Assembly (NCBI GenBank): GCA_034096865.1
Contig: JAWQFJ010028823.1
Span: 25,001 to 55,018, forward strand
From: Theodoxus fluviatilis
Taxonomy: Eukaryota > Mollusca > Gastropoda > Cycloneritida > Neritidae
Length of the DNA: 30,018 nt
Direction of reading: 5' to 3'
Below, piece after piece: positions 19,798-28,709 of this stretch (the first letter of the stretch is position 1; the number at the start of each line of letters is the position of its first letter). Under the pieces are notes generated by a model. The model was not told the DNA's origin. It did no database searches and saw nothing but the letters and a program-made list of their open reading frames with translations. The translations under genes and the position numbers were made by a program.

Positions 19798-20097
19798 TTA
19801 GGAGTATGCTAATGTAGATACTCCATCATCAAGAATGTATCTTTTATCATCAAAACATGAGTCTTGTCTTATGTATCTTATATGTTCCCAACTGATGAAG
19901 TTCAGATCTAATTCCCTGCATTGTATGACGTGTTTGGGTTTTAGTAAAAAGAATGCTTTTGTAATCATCATGGCGAACTCAGTTTTTAATTACAATTTTT
20001 TCACACCCTTCGCTGTTGCCCCTTAATTTCCTGCTGCTGTGATATATGAATACATCTTGCTTTTTAACCCCACAAACTCTACAATAGGTATTCCTGC
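19798..20097 (-). pseudogene. Polinton protein-primed DNA polymerase B, C-terminal fragment
   Basis: Only about the last 100 codons remain. Recognisable pieces are VEFVGLKSKMYSY, then TAKGVKKL, then DDKRYILDDGVSTLAYS before the stop at 19798-19800, which is the characteristic tail of this polymerase family. In-frame stops are at 20023-20025 and 19990-19992. The 5' edge at 20095-20100 is the exact junction with the inverted LINE half. Polymerase B is over 1000 residues when complete; the rest, including the catalytic palm, is not found on the far side of the LINE. Confidence 0.88.
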
Positions 20098-21377
20098 TGC
20101 CAGCTTGCGCCTGGCCTTCGTCTCAGCCTTTGCAATGTGTGGTTTCCAGGTCTGGTGTCTGTCATAGGTGACTCCAAGGTAGGTTGCTTCTTTATCCTCT
20201 CTCAGAGGAGTGTCACCAAGCCTAACGGTACAAGCTTTCTGCTTTGGCGACAGAGTGAAGAGGGTCGTGGAGGATTTCTCCTTGTTGATGGAGACACACC
20301 AGTCATCTGCCCATGCGCTCAGCCTGTTAGCCGCTAACTGCATTCTGTAGGTGGCCGTGCTTGCGTGCTCCTCCTTGCACCAGATCACAAGATCGTCTGC
20401 ATAGAGGGCAGCTTTGATCCCCTTGGGCATTTCAGTCACCAGGTCGTCGATGAAGAGAAGGAAGAGCGTGGGGGAGAGGACACCGCCTTGAGGGACGCCG
20501 TGACGAAGGAAGAATTTCTTGCTTTTGGTCTGGTTGACATTGACTCTCGCCCTGCGGTTGTAGAGGTAGGAACGTATCCACTGGTACATGTTGCTGGACA
20601 CGCCTTTCCTCAGCAGTTTGACAAGCAGCCCGTCTTTCCAAACTTTGTCAAATGCCTTCTGAAGATCTATCCAGGTGACGAGGACCATCTTCTGTTCCTG
20701 GAAGGCATCTTCAATTTCTTGCGCCAGGTAGGTGACCTGATCTTCGGTGCTGCGGTATTGTCGGAAGCCGGCTTGTTCAGGAGCGAGGAGGTTCCTGGAT
20801 TCCAGGTACCACCTGAGGCGCTCGTTCACAATTCTCTCTAAGGTCTTCACAGCACAGCTGGTGAGGCTGATTGGGCGGTAGCTGGTAGCCTTCTTTGGGT
20901 CCATCCCTTTCTTCAGGATGGGGATCATGATCGCTTCTCGCCAGGGTTGTGGTAGCGAGCCCTCTTGCCAGCTTCTGTTGAAGACCTCGAGTAGCGTGTT
21001 CTCTGCTGCACTACCAAGGTGGGTTAGCATCTCGTTGGTGATGCCGTCTGGTCCAGGAGACCTTTTCGTCTTCAACTTTTTCAGAGCTGAGTGCAGCTCG
21101 TTGAGTGTAAGTGGTTGAATCATGGCATTCACTGTCACTTTCTTTGCAGGTCTCTCTCTCTCTGTGCTCTCTTCTTGCTTCTCTCTGCTTCTCAGGGCTA
21201 ACGTGGATGTTGCTCTCAGCTGCATAGCTTTCAGCAAATTGGTTGGCAGCATACTTTCCAGTTAGCACCTTTTTGTTCTCTTCTAACGTGAGCTTTCCTT
21301 TGCTGGTGTTCTCATCATTCAACTGCTTTGTAAGGTTCCAGAGCTTCCTGCCATCCTTCTCAAGGTTCAGGGAGCTT
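20098..21377 (-). pseudogene. LINE reverse transcriptase, inverted 5' segment
   Basis: Starts at 21377 in the linker before the RT domain (LEKDGRKLWNLTKQLNDEN). It shifts frame at about 21165-21200 in a purine-rich stretch, then gives a 340-residue RT: KRSPGPDGITNEML, TSYRPISLTSCAVKTLERIV, WIDLQKAFDKVWKDGLL, HGVPQGGVLSPTLFLLFIDD and the catalytic YADDLVIW. The YADD box is intact. The family is that of Jockey-type mobile elements. Reading runs from the LINE into polymerase B residues at 20097 without a stop, producing a chimeric frame that should not be read as one protein. Confidence 0.9.
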
Positions 21378-22382
21378 ATACTCAGGAAGCTGGCAGGCAC
21401 CACATGCGGAGCGAACGAGAGGATACTGAAGACAGTATACCAGGGAACAGTCAGGCTCCACCTCGAATACTGCTCCACGGCGTGGTCAACCTCAGCCAAG
21501 TCGAACCTACAGACCCTCGACCGAGTGCAAAATCAGGCTCTCCGACTGATCACTGGTGCAATGAAATCCACGCCCATGAAAGAAATGGAGAAGCTTACAG
21601 CAATTCAGCCTCTTAGACAAAGGAGAGAAGCCAAGATTATGATAGAGGCTGAGAAGTTCAAGTGCTTACCCGACCACCCCATGAAGCACAGACTGAGCAA
21701 CCTCACCAAGAACCGGCTCAAACGGAGCAGCTTTGTCCATGAGAGCAAGAGGCTCTCTCGACAGTACAAGGAAATCCTCCCCGAGAACACTCTCCCTCTG
21801 ATCACCAGGGAAGAGGAAAACCCCTGGACAATGGGCAAAACAGACATCCAGGTCTGCACCAGCGTTCCGCATGTAGCCTCAGGAGACAGACAGGTTGACA
21901 TTGCTCGGCGGGCACTTACCCTAGCCATGATCGACGAACAGTACCCACAGGAGGCGTGGATCCACGCTTACACTGATGGATCAGCAACAAACGCCGTATC
22001 CAATGGGGGTGCTGGCATCCTGATTCGGTTCCCTGTGGGACATACAGCCACAGCCAGTGTTGCCACAGGCAAGCACTGCACAAACTACAGGACAGAAGCG
22101 AAAGCACTCATGCAGGCGGCCTCCATGGTTCAGGATTCTCCAGACCCATGCTACCAAGTGGTCTTCCTCTCAGACGCCATATCAGTCCTCCAGGCTCTAG
22201 AGAACGGAAAACTCTCCCAGCTGACCAAAGCATTTAGGAGGGTCGAACAAACCAGAAGAGTTGTTCTCCAGTGGATACCAGCCCACTGTGGGATTCCAGG
22301 AAACGAAAGGGCAGACGAGCTGGCGAAAGAAGGAGCCCAGGAAGAACAATTTGAAAATAGTATCAGGCAGGTTTCACAATAA
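21378..22382 (+). pseudogene. LINE ORF2 thumb region and RNase H, sense 3' segment
   Basis: Begins ILRKLAGTTCGANERIL, the thumb after the RT palm, with LEYCSTAWSTSAKSNLQTL and RVQNQALRLITGAM. An RNase H domain follows at about 21945-22330: the first Asp in YTDGSA, Glu in YRTEAKAL, Asp in FLSDAIS, and WIPAHCGIPGNERADELAK with the final His and Asp, so all catalytic residues are present. After EGAQEEQ (about 22350) the reading ends within 12 codons, earlier than in related elements that carry another 100 or more residues, so the 3' end is probably cut. Codons before 21378 in the same open frame belong to the antisense of the inverted half. Confidence 0.88.
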
Positions 22383-22744
22383 TGGTTTCCATTTTTCCTT
22401 TTCACACACACACATCATGGGGGGAAAAAAAGTCAAAACCAAAGCAAATAAAGATTGAAATGCAGACAATAGGTTTATTTTGTTGTAAAACAAAAACAAA
22501 AATTATATGGAAAGCGATAGTTTTGACAGAATCCTGGTTCAAAGACACCAACCCTCCTGATCCAAAGAAATCTCTCGCAATCTTTGTAACTGCCAAAAAG
22601 GTGCCTAAAGCTTGTAGAAATGAGCTTCTAACAACAAAAACTAAACAAACTATATCTTCCCTGGAAAAACAGTTCATAAAAGGTTTTTCAAATGGCCATT
22701 TTCTTCTTGTGAGACCATTCGGTTGTCCCCGCCTGTGTAATTTT
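22383..22744. other. No recognisable gene; right flank of the LINE
   Basis: Frames of about 140 codons exist on both strands but neither contains a domain I know, and neither resumes Polinton polymerase B. A short CA tract and an A-rich stretch (22405-22455, with aataaa at 22449) could be a degenerate LINE tail, but this is not convincing. Confidence 0.45.
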
Positions 22745-23275
22745 ATGGACGCTGGACCTTTTAACTTCTTGTACACATATTCAAATGCATAATTACTAAC
22801 TTGAAAGCCTTTGAAAGTTAAGTACAAACATTAAACAACATGGCAACAACAGTAATATGTGATTATACAAACAAATTGTAGCCTGGTAGACTGTTTAGTA
22901 TCCTACCCCCCTAATTCCCAAAATACAGCAAACACATATATGAAGTTACTTTAACTTTCAATTGTCAAAAAATCCAACTCAAATTAATATTCCAGCAGCT
23001 TTATGAAGGAATTCAAGTAGCAAACAATGTAGAATGCTATGATTTGGGCCCATTTATGGTGTATATGTGACAAATTTTTATAAACTTCACATGGACGTAG
23101 AACCTTTGAACTTTTCTACACATCTTCAAATGCCTTATCACCACATTGAAAGCAATTCAGGGTAAAGTACAAACATTAATCAACATGGAAACAACATAAC
23201 AAGATTATTTTGCATATAAATTGTAGCTTGGCAGGCAGTATAGTACCCTATACCCCCCATTTACAAAAATGCGGT
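22745..23275. repeat. Diverged tandem repeat, period about 347 bp, two units
   Basis: The stretch 22745-22930 recurs at 23092-23272. Shared blocks in the same order include tggacg, aacttcttgtacacat / aacttttctacacat, aagtacaaacattaa, acaacatgg, acaaattgtagc / ataaattgtagc and a ccccc run. The stretch between (22931-23091) is the rest of the unit. It lies just beyond the stop codon of the DDE-OTU gene and could be its element's non-coding end. Divergence is roughly a quarter of positions by eye. Confidence 0.75.
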
Positions 23276-23379
23276 GTCGAACATAATGAAACTTGTGACG
23301 GGTCTATTGATGGAATGAATTTATGTACATCATAAGCACTCTCTCATGGCCACTACCACTTTCACTGAAACCAAATAAT

Positions 23380-26300
23380 TCAAAAGAAATGATGCCCTCT
23401 GTTGTTGATGACGGGCTCCTGGGTTTTGCGGACATCCCTAAGTTTGACCTCAGAGATGTCTTCCTGCTGAGGAAAGACAAAGTACCGTCCAACTTTGCGG
23501 AGACATTGGACGCATACAACGCTTTCACCTGCAGGAGGGGGTGGGAAATGACTGGGCCTGTTGACGATCACTCCTCTGTAGGAGCCAGCCAGAACCCCAT
23601 CAACATTGTGAAAATCTGCCCACACAAAATCGCCAACCCTGATGACATTGGGGTTGGAAACGTGCTGGCGGTCTTTGACAAGGGGCACAAAGTGGGTGGA
23701 CTTCCAGGCAGAGGTGATTTCCTCCTCGGTGCAGGAAGTCCACTGGATGTACAGTGGGAACTGGGAAGGGGAGCTATCCGGCATAACTAATCTGTTGAAG
23801 ACATGGCCTTCAGCTGGATATACGGAGTGGATGTTCCGCTCCAGAACGTTGGCAGCAGCCAGAAGGTGCCACATGCCCAGGTCTTTCCCATCCACAACAG
23901 ATGTCATCACCTCGCAATCATAGGCCATCTCAAGTGATGGGACAAGATGGAAATCTCCAGTCATGTGCATGACGGTGAGGAGGTGATTGCCGTCTTCAGT
24001 TGTCCCCCTCGCCACATACTCTGGACTTAGGTAGTTATTCCTGCGCAGGGCGAGTTCGCACGCAAGTCGCACGCGGATCTCTCTGTGGAAGTCCTCCGTC
24101 CCAAAAGCAGCAGTGCTTAAGGAGCGCACAAGGCAGTTTCCGTCCCCTGGGGTTAACTTGGCAAAGTGACTGGGAGGCGCTGCACCAGAAGGTCGTTGTC
24201 TTTCCGCGATTGTGTCCAGCTGGCCGGGCTCATCCTTCAAAAACTCTGGCTGTAAGATGGGGAAGCTGAAGGGATAGCTTGCTGCCCTCCGTGCACAGTC
24301 CTGCGCACATGCAGTGAAAGACCCAAAGTTCCTCTTGCTCTGCATCAACTCCTGCTGTAGTGCAGTGAAGAGTTCCGCACGAGTGGGCTCTTGTGGGGAG
24401 GGTGGTGCTGGAATATCATCAAAACTGATGGCCTCCGGTGATTCCACTGGTTTTAGGCGGTGCACTTGGAAGGTCCCTGCGTAGGGCTTGTTGACGCAGG
24501 ATTCCACCTCTCCAGAAGAACAGGGTTGGCAGAAACAAGCCAGGTTCTGGGATTTCACAACAAGAGGAGCCACTCGCACCACCTGATGGAACTTCTGGCA
24601 TCCAGTCACCCTCTCTACTTCAGATTCAGGTCGACTGCGTAGAATATTCTCCTTCTTGACATAGACAAAGTCTCTCTTGGAATGTGCTGCATCCTTCGTC
24701 AGGTTGGCCTGGCACCATGTGAAGAAGTCTTCAGCTCCCTTGATCTGGATCTTGCGACACAAGACCGCGGTTTCTACTGCCTTCGACACCACACCTGTTT
24801 CTCCATCAGCTTCGCCTTTTCCATGTTCAGCTCCGAAGTAGATTCTTTGCACAGGTTCAGAGTAGTGGGACAGGTCAGCAAAATTGCCGCGGCACTTGTA
24901 CTGGGCAGCACAGTTGTCACTGAAGATGAAGAAGCTGCTGCCCTGGTGCAAGATTCCCCTCTCCCGCAGAAGTTCAATGGTGTGCGCTGTGAAATGATGG
25001 ACGGAGTGGTAGTCATGCTTAACATCGTCCGACACAAAGTTGATGGCATGGCGTGTCAACTGTGAGCCCTCTCTATCGTCTGATCGGTAGAAAGCAATGA
25101 CGGGATGAAGAGAGAACTGCTTCTTGTTGAAATGGGCAGATTTGATTTCGTCCTGGACCATCGTCTTCTTGTTTTCCGCAAAATCCATCACGACAAGCAC
25201 CTGCCCAACCTTCAGTTGCTTTTTCAGGAGGCGATACTGGTGATGTTGCCAGAAGGCTGTGAACAGGTGCTGTACGAAGGAAGTGTTCTTGTATGGAGCA
25301 ACAACATCTTGAATCAGTTCATCCAGCAGCACCTGGACAGTATCCGTCTGAACAACTGGGTCACGACCCCCATCTCCCCGGGTCCACCTGCTCCACGATA
25401 ATTTGCCAAGATTTGTAGAGAGCACTGGCTGGAAGTGCCTCTGCAGTGTTTCCTGGTGTTTGCTGCAATCCTGGCAATCCCCCTGGATGCATTCTGGCTT
25501 GTGGAACTTGTTCTTCCCCTTTGGACACATCAGTTTTTTGTAGAGTTCTTTTTCATCCTCCACTTTGAGGTCTGATGGCAGGGATGGTGTCTTTGAAATC
25601 AGCCGATTCAAAGCCAGCAACTTGAGGCGGACATTGAGGCAGCAAACACACTGGCAGGTATCAAGGAAGCGTGATGAAATCAATCGCACGTTCTTTGGCC
25701 TCAAGCGAGTGAACTTGGTGTAGCCCAGCTTTGCCTCTGGATCCTCCTTCCTGAACAAGGTGTATGCTTGCCGCAGTGTATGTTGCATGACATAGCCAGG
25801 CCCATGTTTTGTGGCGTACCTTTTGGAAGGCAGCACCCTGGAGATGTCTTCCCTGTGGTAAAATACTCTCACTTTTGTTTTTACCTCCTCTGACAAGGCA
25901 TCTTTCCTCTTGCTTCGTTGTTTTGCCGAACGGAATAAATTCTTCACAGCTGTGATTGTGGCCTGCTGGTTCTTCAGTCTTGCTGCCTTCTGCTCATCTT
26001 TCAACAGGAAGTGCTCTTTCAGCGCTGCCCGTCTTTCTCCGTCTTTGCTTTTGGATAAGTACTTGAGAAGCTTGGCACTCTTTTGTGGTGTTTTCTTCAT
26101 AAGAAATTTTCGCATCTGCCAAATCTGGTTATATTCCGATTTTTTGAGCGGACTGCACACTGCTGACGTTGAAGGCTGGACAGGGGCTTCTTCAGCTTTC
26201 TTGGTGGCTCTCTTATCCTTCTTTCTGTCTCTGTCCTTTTTCCGCCGCCACCAACTTTTCTTGGGTGTCTCTCGCTTTCTTGATTCTTGACGCAGGAGCC

Positions 26301-26649
26301 TGCTGTGCTCCCGCCTCTCCTCCTCGGTCATGTCCTTTGGACGTTTCTGTGGAATGAGACTGTCACCACTGATGCTGGTATTCTGGCTGGTACGGGTTCT
26401 GCGAGTTGTAGCATTGGCTTGTTTTTTCCTCGCGTGGAAAGCTTTGGCTCTTTGTCTCTCTTTCTCTTTAAAGTTTTGTATATCCTGACGGAGGATCCGA
26501 GTCTGTGGTTCTGTCGCCCATCTTGACTTTCTTTGATCCCGATTCTTCTGTGCCCGCTCGCGTGCTTTTCTCAGGTACTCTTCATACTTTTCAGGGTCAT
26601 TTTCCTTCAATGACTGGCGATATTTTTTGTATTTGGAGGGGTTGGACAT
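23380..26649 (-). CDS. Intact DDE-like transposase fused to an OTU cysteine protease
   Basis: An uninterrupted 1089-codon frame; the ATG at 26647-26649 ([13 protein letters not shown]) is the first not made of microsatellite. Residues 1-260 are very Lys/Arg/Glu-rich and predicted coiled coil or DNA-binding, with a [18 protein letters not shown] motif. Residues 330-400 hold a Cys/His cluster (CQCVCC, then [11 protein letters not shown]). Residues 480-620 have a DDE-nuclease-like pattern: [18 protein letters not shown] and [14 protein letters not shown]. Residues 830-990 are an OTU domain with GDGNC (Asp and Cys) and THFVPL (His), so the protease triad looks complete. The last 90 residues ([11 protein letters not shown] ... 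[10 protein letters not shown]) look like a small beta-barrel reader-type domain. The transposase core is familiar from mobile genes of cnidarians and molluscs; I cannot name the superfamily. Intactness suggests recent activity or selection. Confidence 0.82.
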
Positions 26650-26690
26650 TTTTAACACACTGAGGAATCCATCTTTGAGACCGCAGAGTT

Positions 26691-27016
26691 GGATGGATGG
26701 ATGGATGGATGGATGGATGGATGGATGGATGGGCGAATAGGTGGATGGACGAGTGGATGGATGGATGGATGGATGGATGGATGGATGGATGGATGGATGG
26801 ATGGATGGATGGATGGATGGATGGATGGATGGATGGATGGATGGATGGATGGATGAATGGATGGATGGATGGGATGGATGGATGGATGGATGGATGGATG
26901 GATGGATGGATGGATGGATGGATGGATGGATGGATGGATGGATGGATAGATGACTGGAGGGAGGGACGGACGGACGGATGGGTGGATGGATGTGTGGATG
27001 GGTGGGTAGGTGGATG
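26691..27016 (+). repeat. (GGAT)n microsatellite, 326 bp
   Basis: Nearly uninterrupted GGAT units with a few variants (gggcgaat, GACG, GGGT), ending in a GGAC/GGGT mixture. It starts 42 bp upstream of the ATG of the DDE-OTU gene. All three frames of both strands are open over much of it (for example MDGW or HPSI repeats), and on the minus strand one runs into the gene, adding 131 spurious codons. Confidence 0.97.
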
Positions 27017-27603
27017 CAACTTTCTGAAAACGAGCAAATCACGCTTCCGATTCCTGAGTCATTTGTGTTTATTGAATCTCTTGCGAGACACAGTGTGTCT
27101 ATTTTTGTCCCGACTCAAATCGGGAACTCGTACGCCTTGAACGTTCGCAACGCTCTGTCCACGTTTCAACATTCCCAACGCCGTCTGTCTGTGTTGCGAA
27201 CGCCGAGGTTGCGAACGCCGAGGTTACGCCGAGGTTGTGAACGCCGAGGTTGCGAACGCTACGGACAGACAGATGAAATCGCCTTGGCTCGAGAACAAAG
27301 ATATCGAAACTAAGTGAACTAAGCTATCCCGCATGTTCTATGGCGCCATTCTAACCTGTTTAGAGCGTGTAAAACGTCACATCCAGTTTGGAAAGATGTG
27401 TATTTACACAAGAAAGCGAAGTTGCGAATGTACATCACGCAGACAGAAGCGAATCCGCAATCTGTAAGAAAGACCCCAGAGCCGTATTTTACCTTCAAGT
27501 GGTGTGCTTGCCGGCTTTTATCAAAACTACACACCACCAAACATCGTTTTCATCCCCCCAAAAAATCAAGAATGGCATTTTAGGTGGAGAAAATAGCCAT
27601 TTA
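27017..27603. other. No gene; includes a 15-bp tandem repeat at about 27193-27265
   Basis: Between the microsatellite and the piggyBac remnant. A unit close to gcgaacgccgaggtt is repeated about four to five times with small losses, flanked by inverted pieces (cgttcgcaacgc near 27143 and gcgaacgctacgg near 27258), giving a possible hairpin. No coding frame is supported; a promoter for the minus-strand DDE-OTU gene could lie here but I see no clear TATA box. Confidence 0.5.
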
Positions 27604-27815
27604 TTAACCCTCTGCGCACCGTCGGCGGTCATAACCGCCGAAGTAGTTACCTCCCCTCACAGCCGTCGGCGGTTATAGTCGACAAACTGATAGGCATGTT
27701 TGAATCTGGCGCTGTTTGCTATGAATCTTGGGATTGTGAGAGCTCTCTACGCATGGAGACTGCACAGAAGAGCCTCGCTTTCATAATAATAGTCGCCATA
27801 TTGTTTCACTGCACG

Positions 27816-28269
27816 TGCGCGAATTTAGATCGAATTTTTAAGTTACTGATCGAGGTAGACACGCTGCCGCTCGATTTCGATCGCGCACGCTGGCCCAGAA
27901 ATGACTCAGCTCGATCCTGATGAAGAGCGAATCTTCGAAATATTGTTCGATTCGGAAGAAGAATTCCATGGCTTCACAGAGGAAGATTTGGTCGAGTTTG
28001 CCGCAGACAGTGACTCCGATGACAAAATCGAAGTTGAACCAGCGCAGTCTAAGATTCCGTCTGCGTGTGACCACTCTTGGTTGCTGTGGCAAACTCAACC
28101 AAATCTTCCTCTGTGAAGCCATGGAATTCTTCTTCCGATTCAGAATCGAACAATATTTCAAAGATTCGCTCTTCATCAGAATCAAACTCAATCATTTCTG
28201 AGCCAGCGTGCGCAATTGAAATCGCGCAACAACGTGTCTACCTCGATCGGTAACTTCTAAATTCGCGCA
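27816..28269. repeat. Inverted repeat inside the piggyBac remnant
   Basis: The left arm, 27816-28012, begins tgcgcgaatttaga; the right arm, 28100-28269, is its reverse complement with about a dozen changes and a few small gaps. The loop is 28013-28099. The arms contain the start of the transposase reading frame, so each strand carries one copy, for example ATGGCTTCACAGAGGAAGAT on both. A transcript across it could fold into a long hairpin. Confidence 0.88.
27901..28116 (+). pseudogene. piggyBac transposase N-terminal acidic segment
   Basis: A 71-codon frame starting MTQLDPDEERIFEILFDSEE, continuing with FHGFTEEDLVEFAADSDSDD. Acidic, Ser/Asp/Glu-rich starts of this kind are usual in piggyBac transposases before the DDE domain. 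It ends in a TGA at 28114-28116, in the loop and right arm of the inverted repeat. The segment at 28285 is in the same frame but lies beyond this stop. Assignment depends on the TTAA-flanked context and is moderate. Confidence 0.6.
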
Positions 28270-28284
28270 TGGACTCTCCTCAAC

Positions 28285-28467
28285 ATGTGCCCGATGAGGT
28301 ATCTAAATCGGATGCTTTTTATCTCTATTTCAACTAATAAAGTCGTTGACTTGATGATCGACAAAACGAATCGCTACGCTGGTCAAGTGAGGGTGAAGAA
28401 AGGAAGCTATGCGGGAATTTATTCTCGAGTGAGTCAGTGGCAGCCTGTCACTCGACACTTTTTTTAA
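28285..28467 (+). pseudogene. piggyBac transposase fragment, start of the DDE_Tnp_1_7 region
   Basis: Sixty codons with KVVDLMIDKTNRYAGQV, which resembles the early conserved helix of the piggyBac transposase domain (an L-I-ETNRYA type motif). The rest, RVSQWQPVTRHFF, could be a following Trp-Pro-Thr segment. The catalytic Asp residues are absent, so about 80 percent of the transposase has been deleted. Confidence 0.6.
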
Positions 28468-28709
28468 TTTGTGTTGTCTCAGTTTATTTTTAAATCATAT
28501 TGTATTGCATGGACATAAATTTCAGTGTGTCTATCAGAGAGAGCATTCAATTTTCCATCTTTCCTCCAAAAAGTTTGCCTCTATAGCAAATAATAAAATA
28601 ATTGTATATTTTTAAACAGAAGAGGGGTCTCGGTTTTGGGGCACGTCCAGAAAATAACTGGCTGCAGGGAGTAAAATCCGTGAAAAATTTATGGCGGTCA
28701 GAGGGTTAA

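Larger units (their letters stand above)
15672..20097 (-). mobile_element. Decayed Polinton/Maverick (adintovirus-like) element, partial
   Basis: Seven consecutive minus-strand genes match the gene set of Polintons, large self-synthesising DNA transposons that carry virus-like capsid genes: polymerase B tail, major capsid, two small basic proteins, protease, zinc ribbon-phospholipase, integrase. Spacing is tight and protease and phospholipase genes overlap, as in viral genomes. Most genes carry stops or frameshifts, so the copy is dead. The packaging ATPase, the minor (penton-like) capsid protein and most of polymerase B are missing. The right side ends at a LINE at 20098; sequence beyond the LINE does not resume polymerase B, so this side is truncated or rearranged. 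Confidence 0.9.
20098..22382. mobile_element. Jockey-like LINE fragment with an inverted 5' half
   Basis: A non-LTR retrotransposon ORF2 fragment split into two oppositely oriented pieces: reverse transcriptase on the minus strand (20098-21377) and the thumb-to-RNase H region on the plus strand (from 21378). Protein reading that stops at ARRKLA on the minus strand continues at ILRKLAGTT on the plus strand, so essentially no sequence was lost at the switch. This arrangement, an antisense 5' part followed by a sense 3' part, is what twin priming gives during LINE insertion. The endonuclease is missing (5' truncation), and no 3' UTR or poly-A tail is recognisable, so the right end may be secondarily truncated. 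Confidence 0.88.
27608..28705 (+). mobile_element. piggyBac-family remnant with TTAA target duplications
   Basis: A 1098-bp element bordered by TTAA on both sides (27604-27607 and 28706-28709). Its ends are short inverted repeats, CCCTCTG at the left and CAGAGGG at the right, with GGCGGTCA-type sub-terminal sequence near both. TTAA duplication plus CCC-starting ends is diagnostic of piggyBac elements. The interior keeps only two pieces of transposase-like coding sequence and a large inverted duplication, so it is non-autonomous. Confidence 0.85.

Noticed and set aside
20023..21252. A single 409-residue protein including the RT and the GIPIVEFVGLKSKMYSY tail
   Set aside because: The tail belongs to Polinton polymerase B; the frame runs across the insertion junction by chance and is not a real fusion gene.
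21243..21377. First 45 codons of the plus-strand 379-codon LINE frame
   Set aside because: They are antisense of the inverted RT-side segment; true sense LINE sequence starts at about 21378.
22382..22827. 140-codon frames on both strands right of the LINE as the missing part of polymerase B
   Set aside because: Neither strand contains any motif of the polymerase family in any frame I translated.
26597..27140. Frames of MDGW and HPSI repeats on both strands
   Set aside because: All come from the GGAT microsatellite. Only the reading that enters the 1089-codon gene matters, and only from its ATG at 26649.
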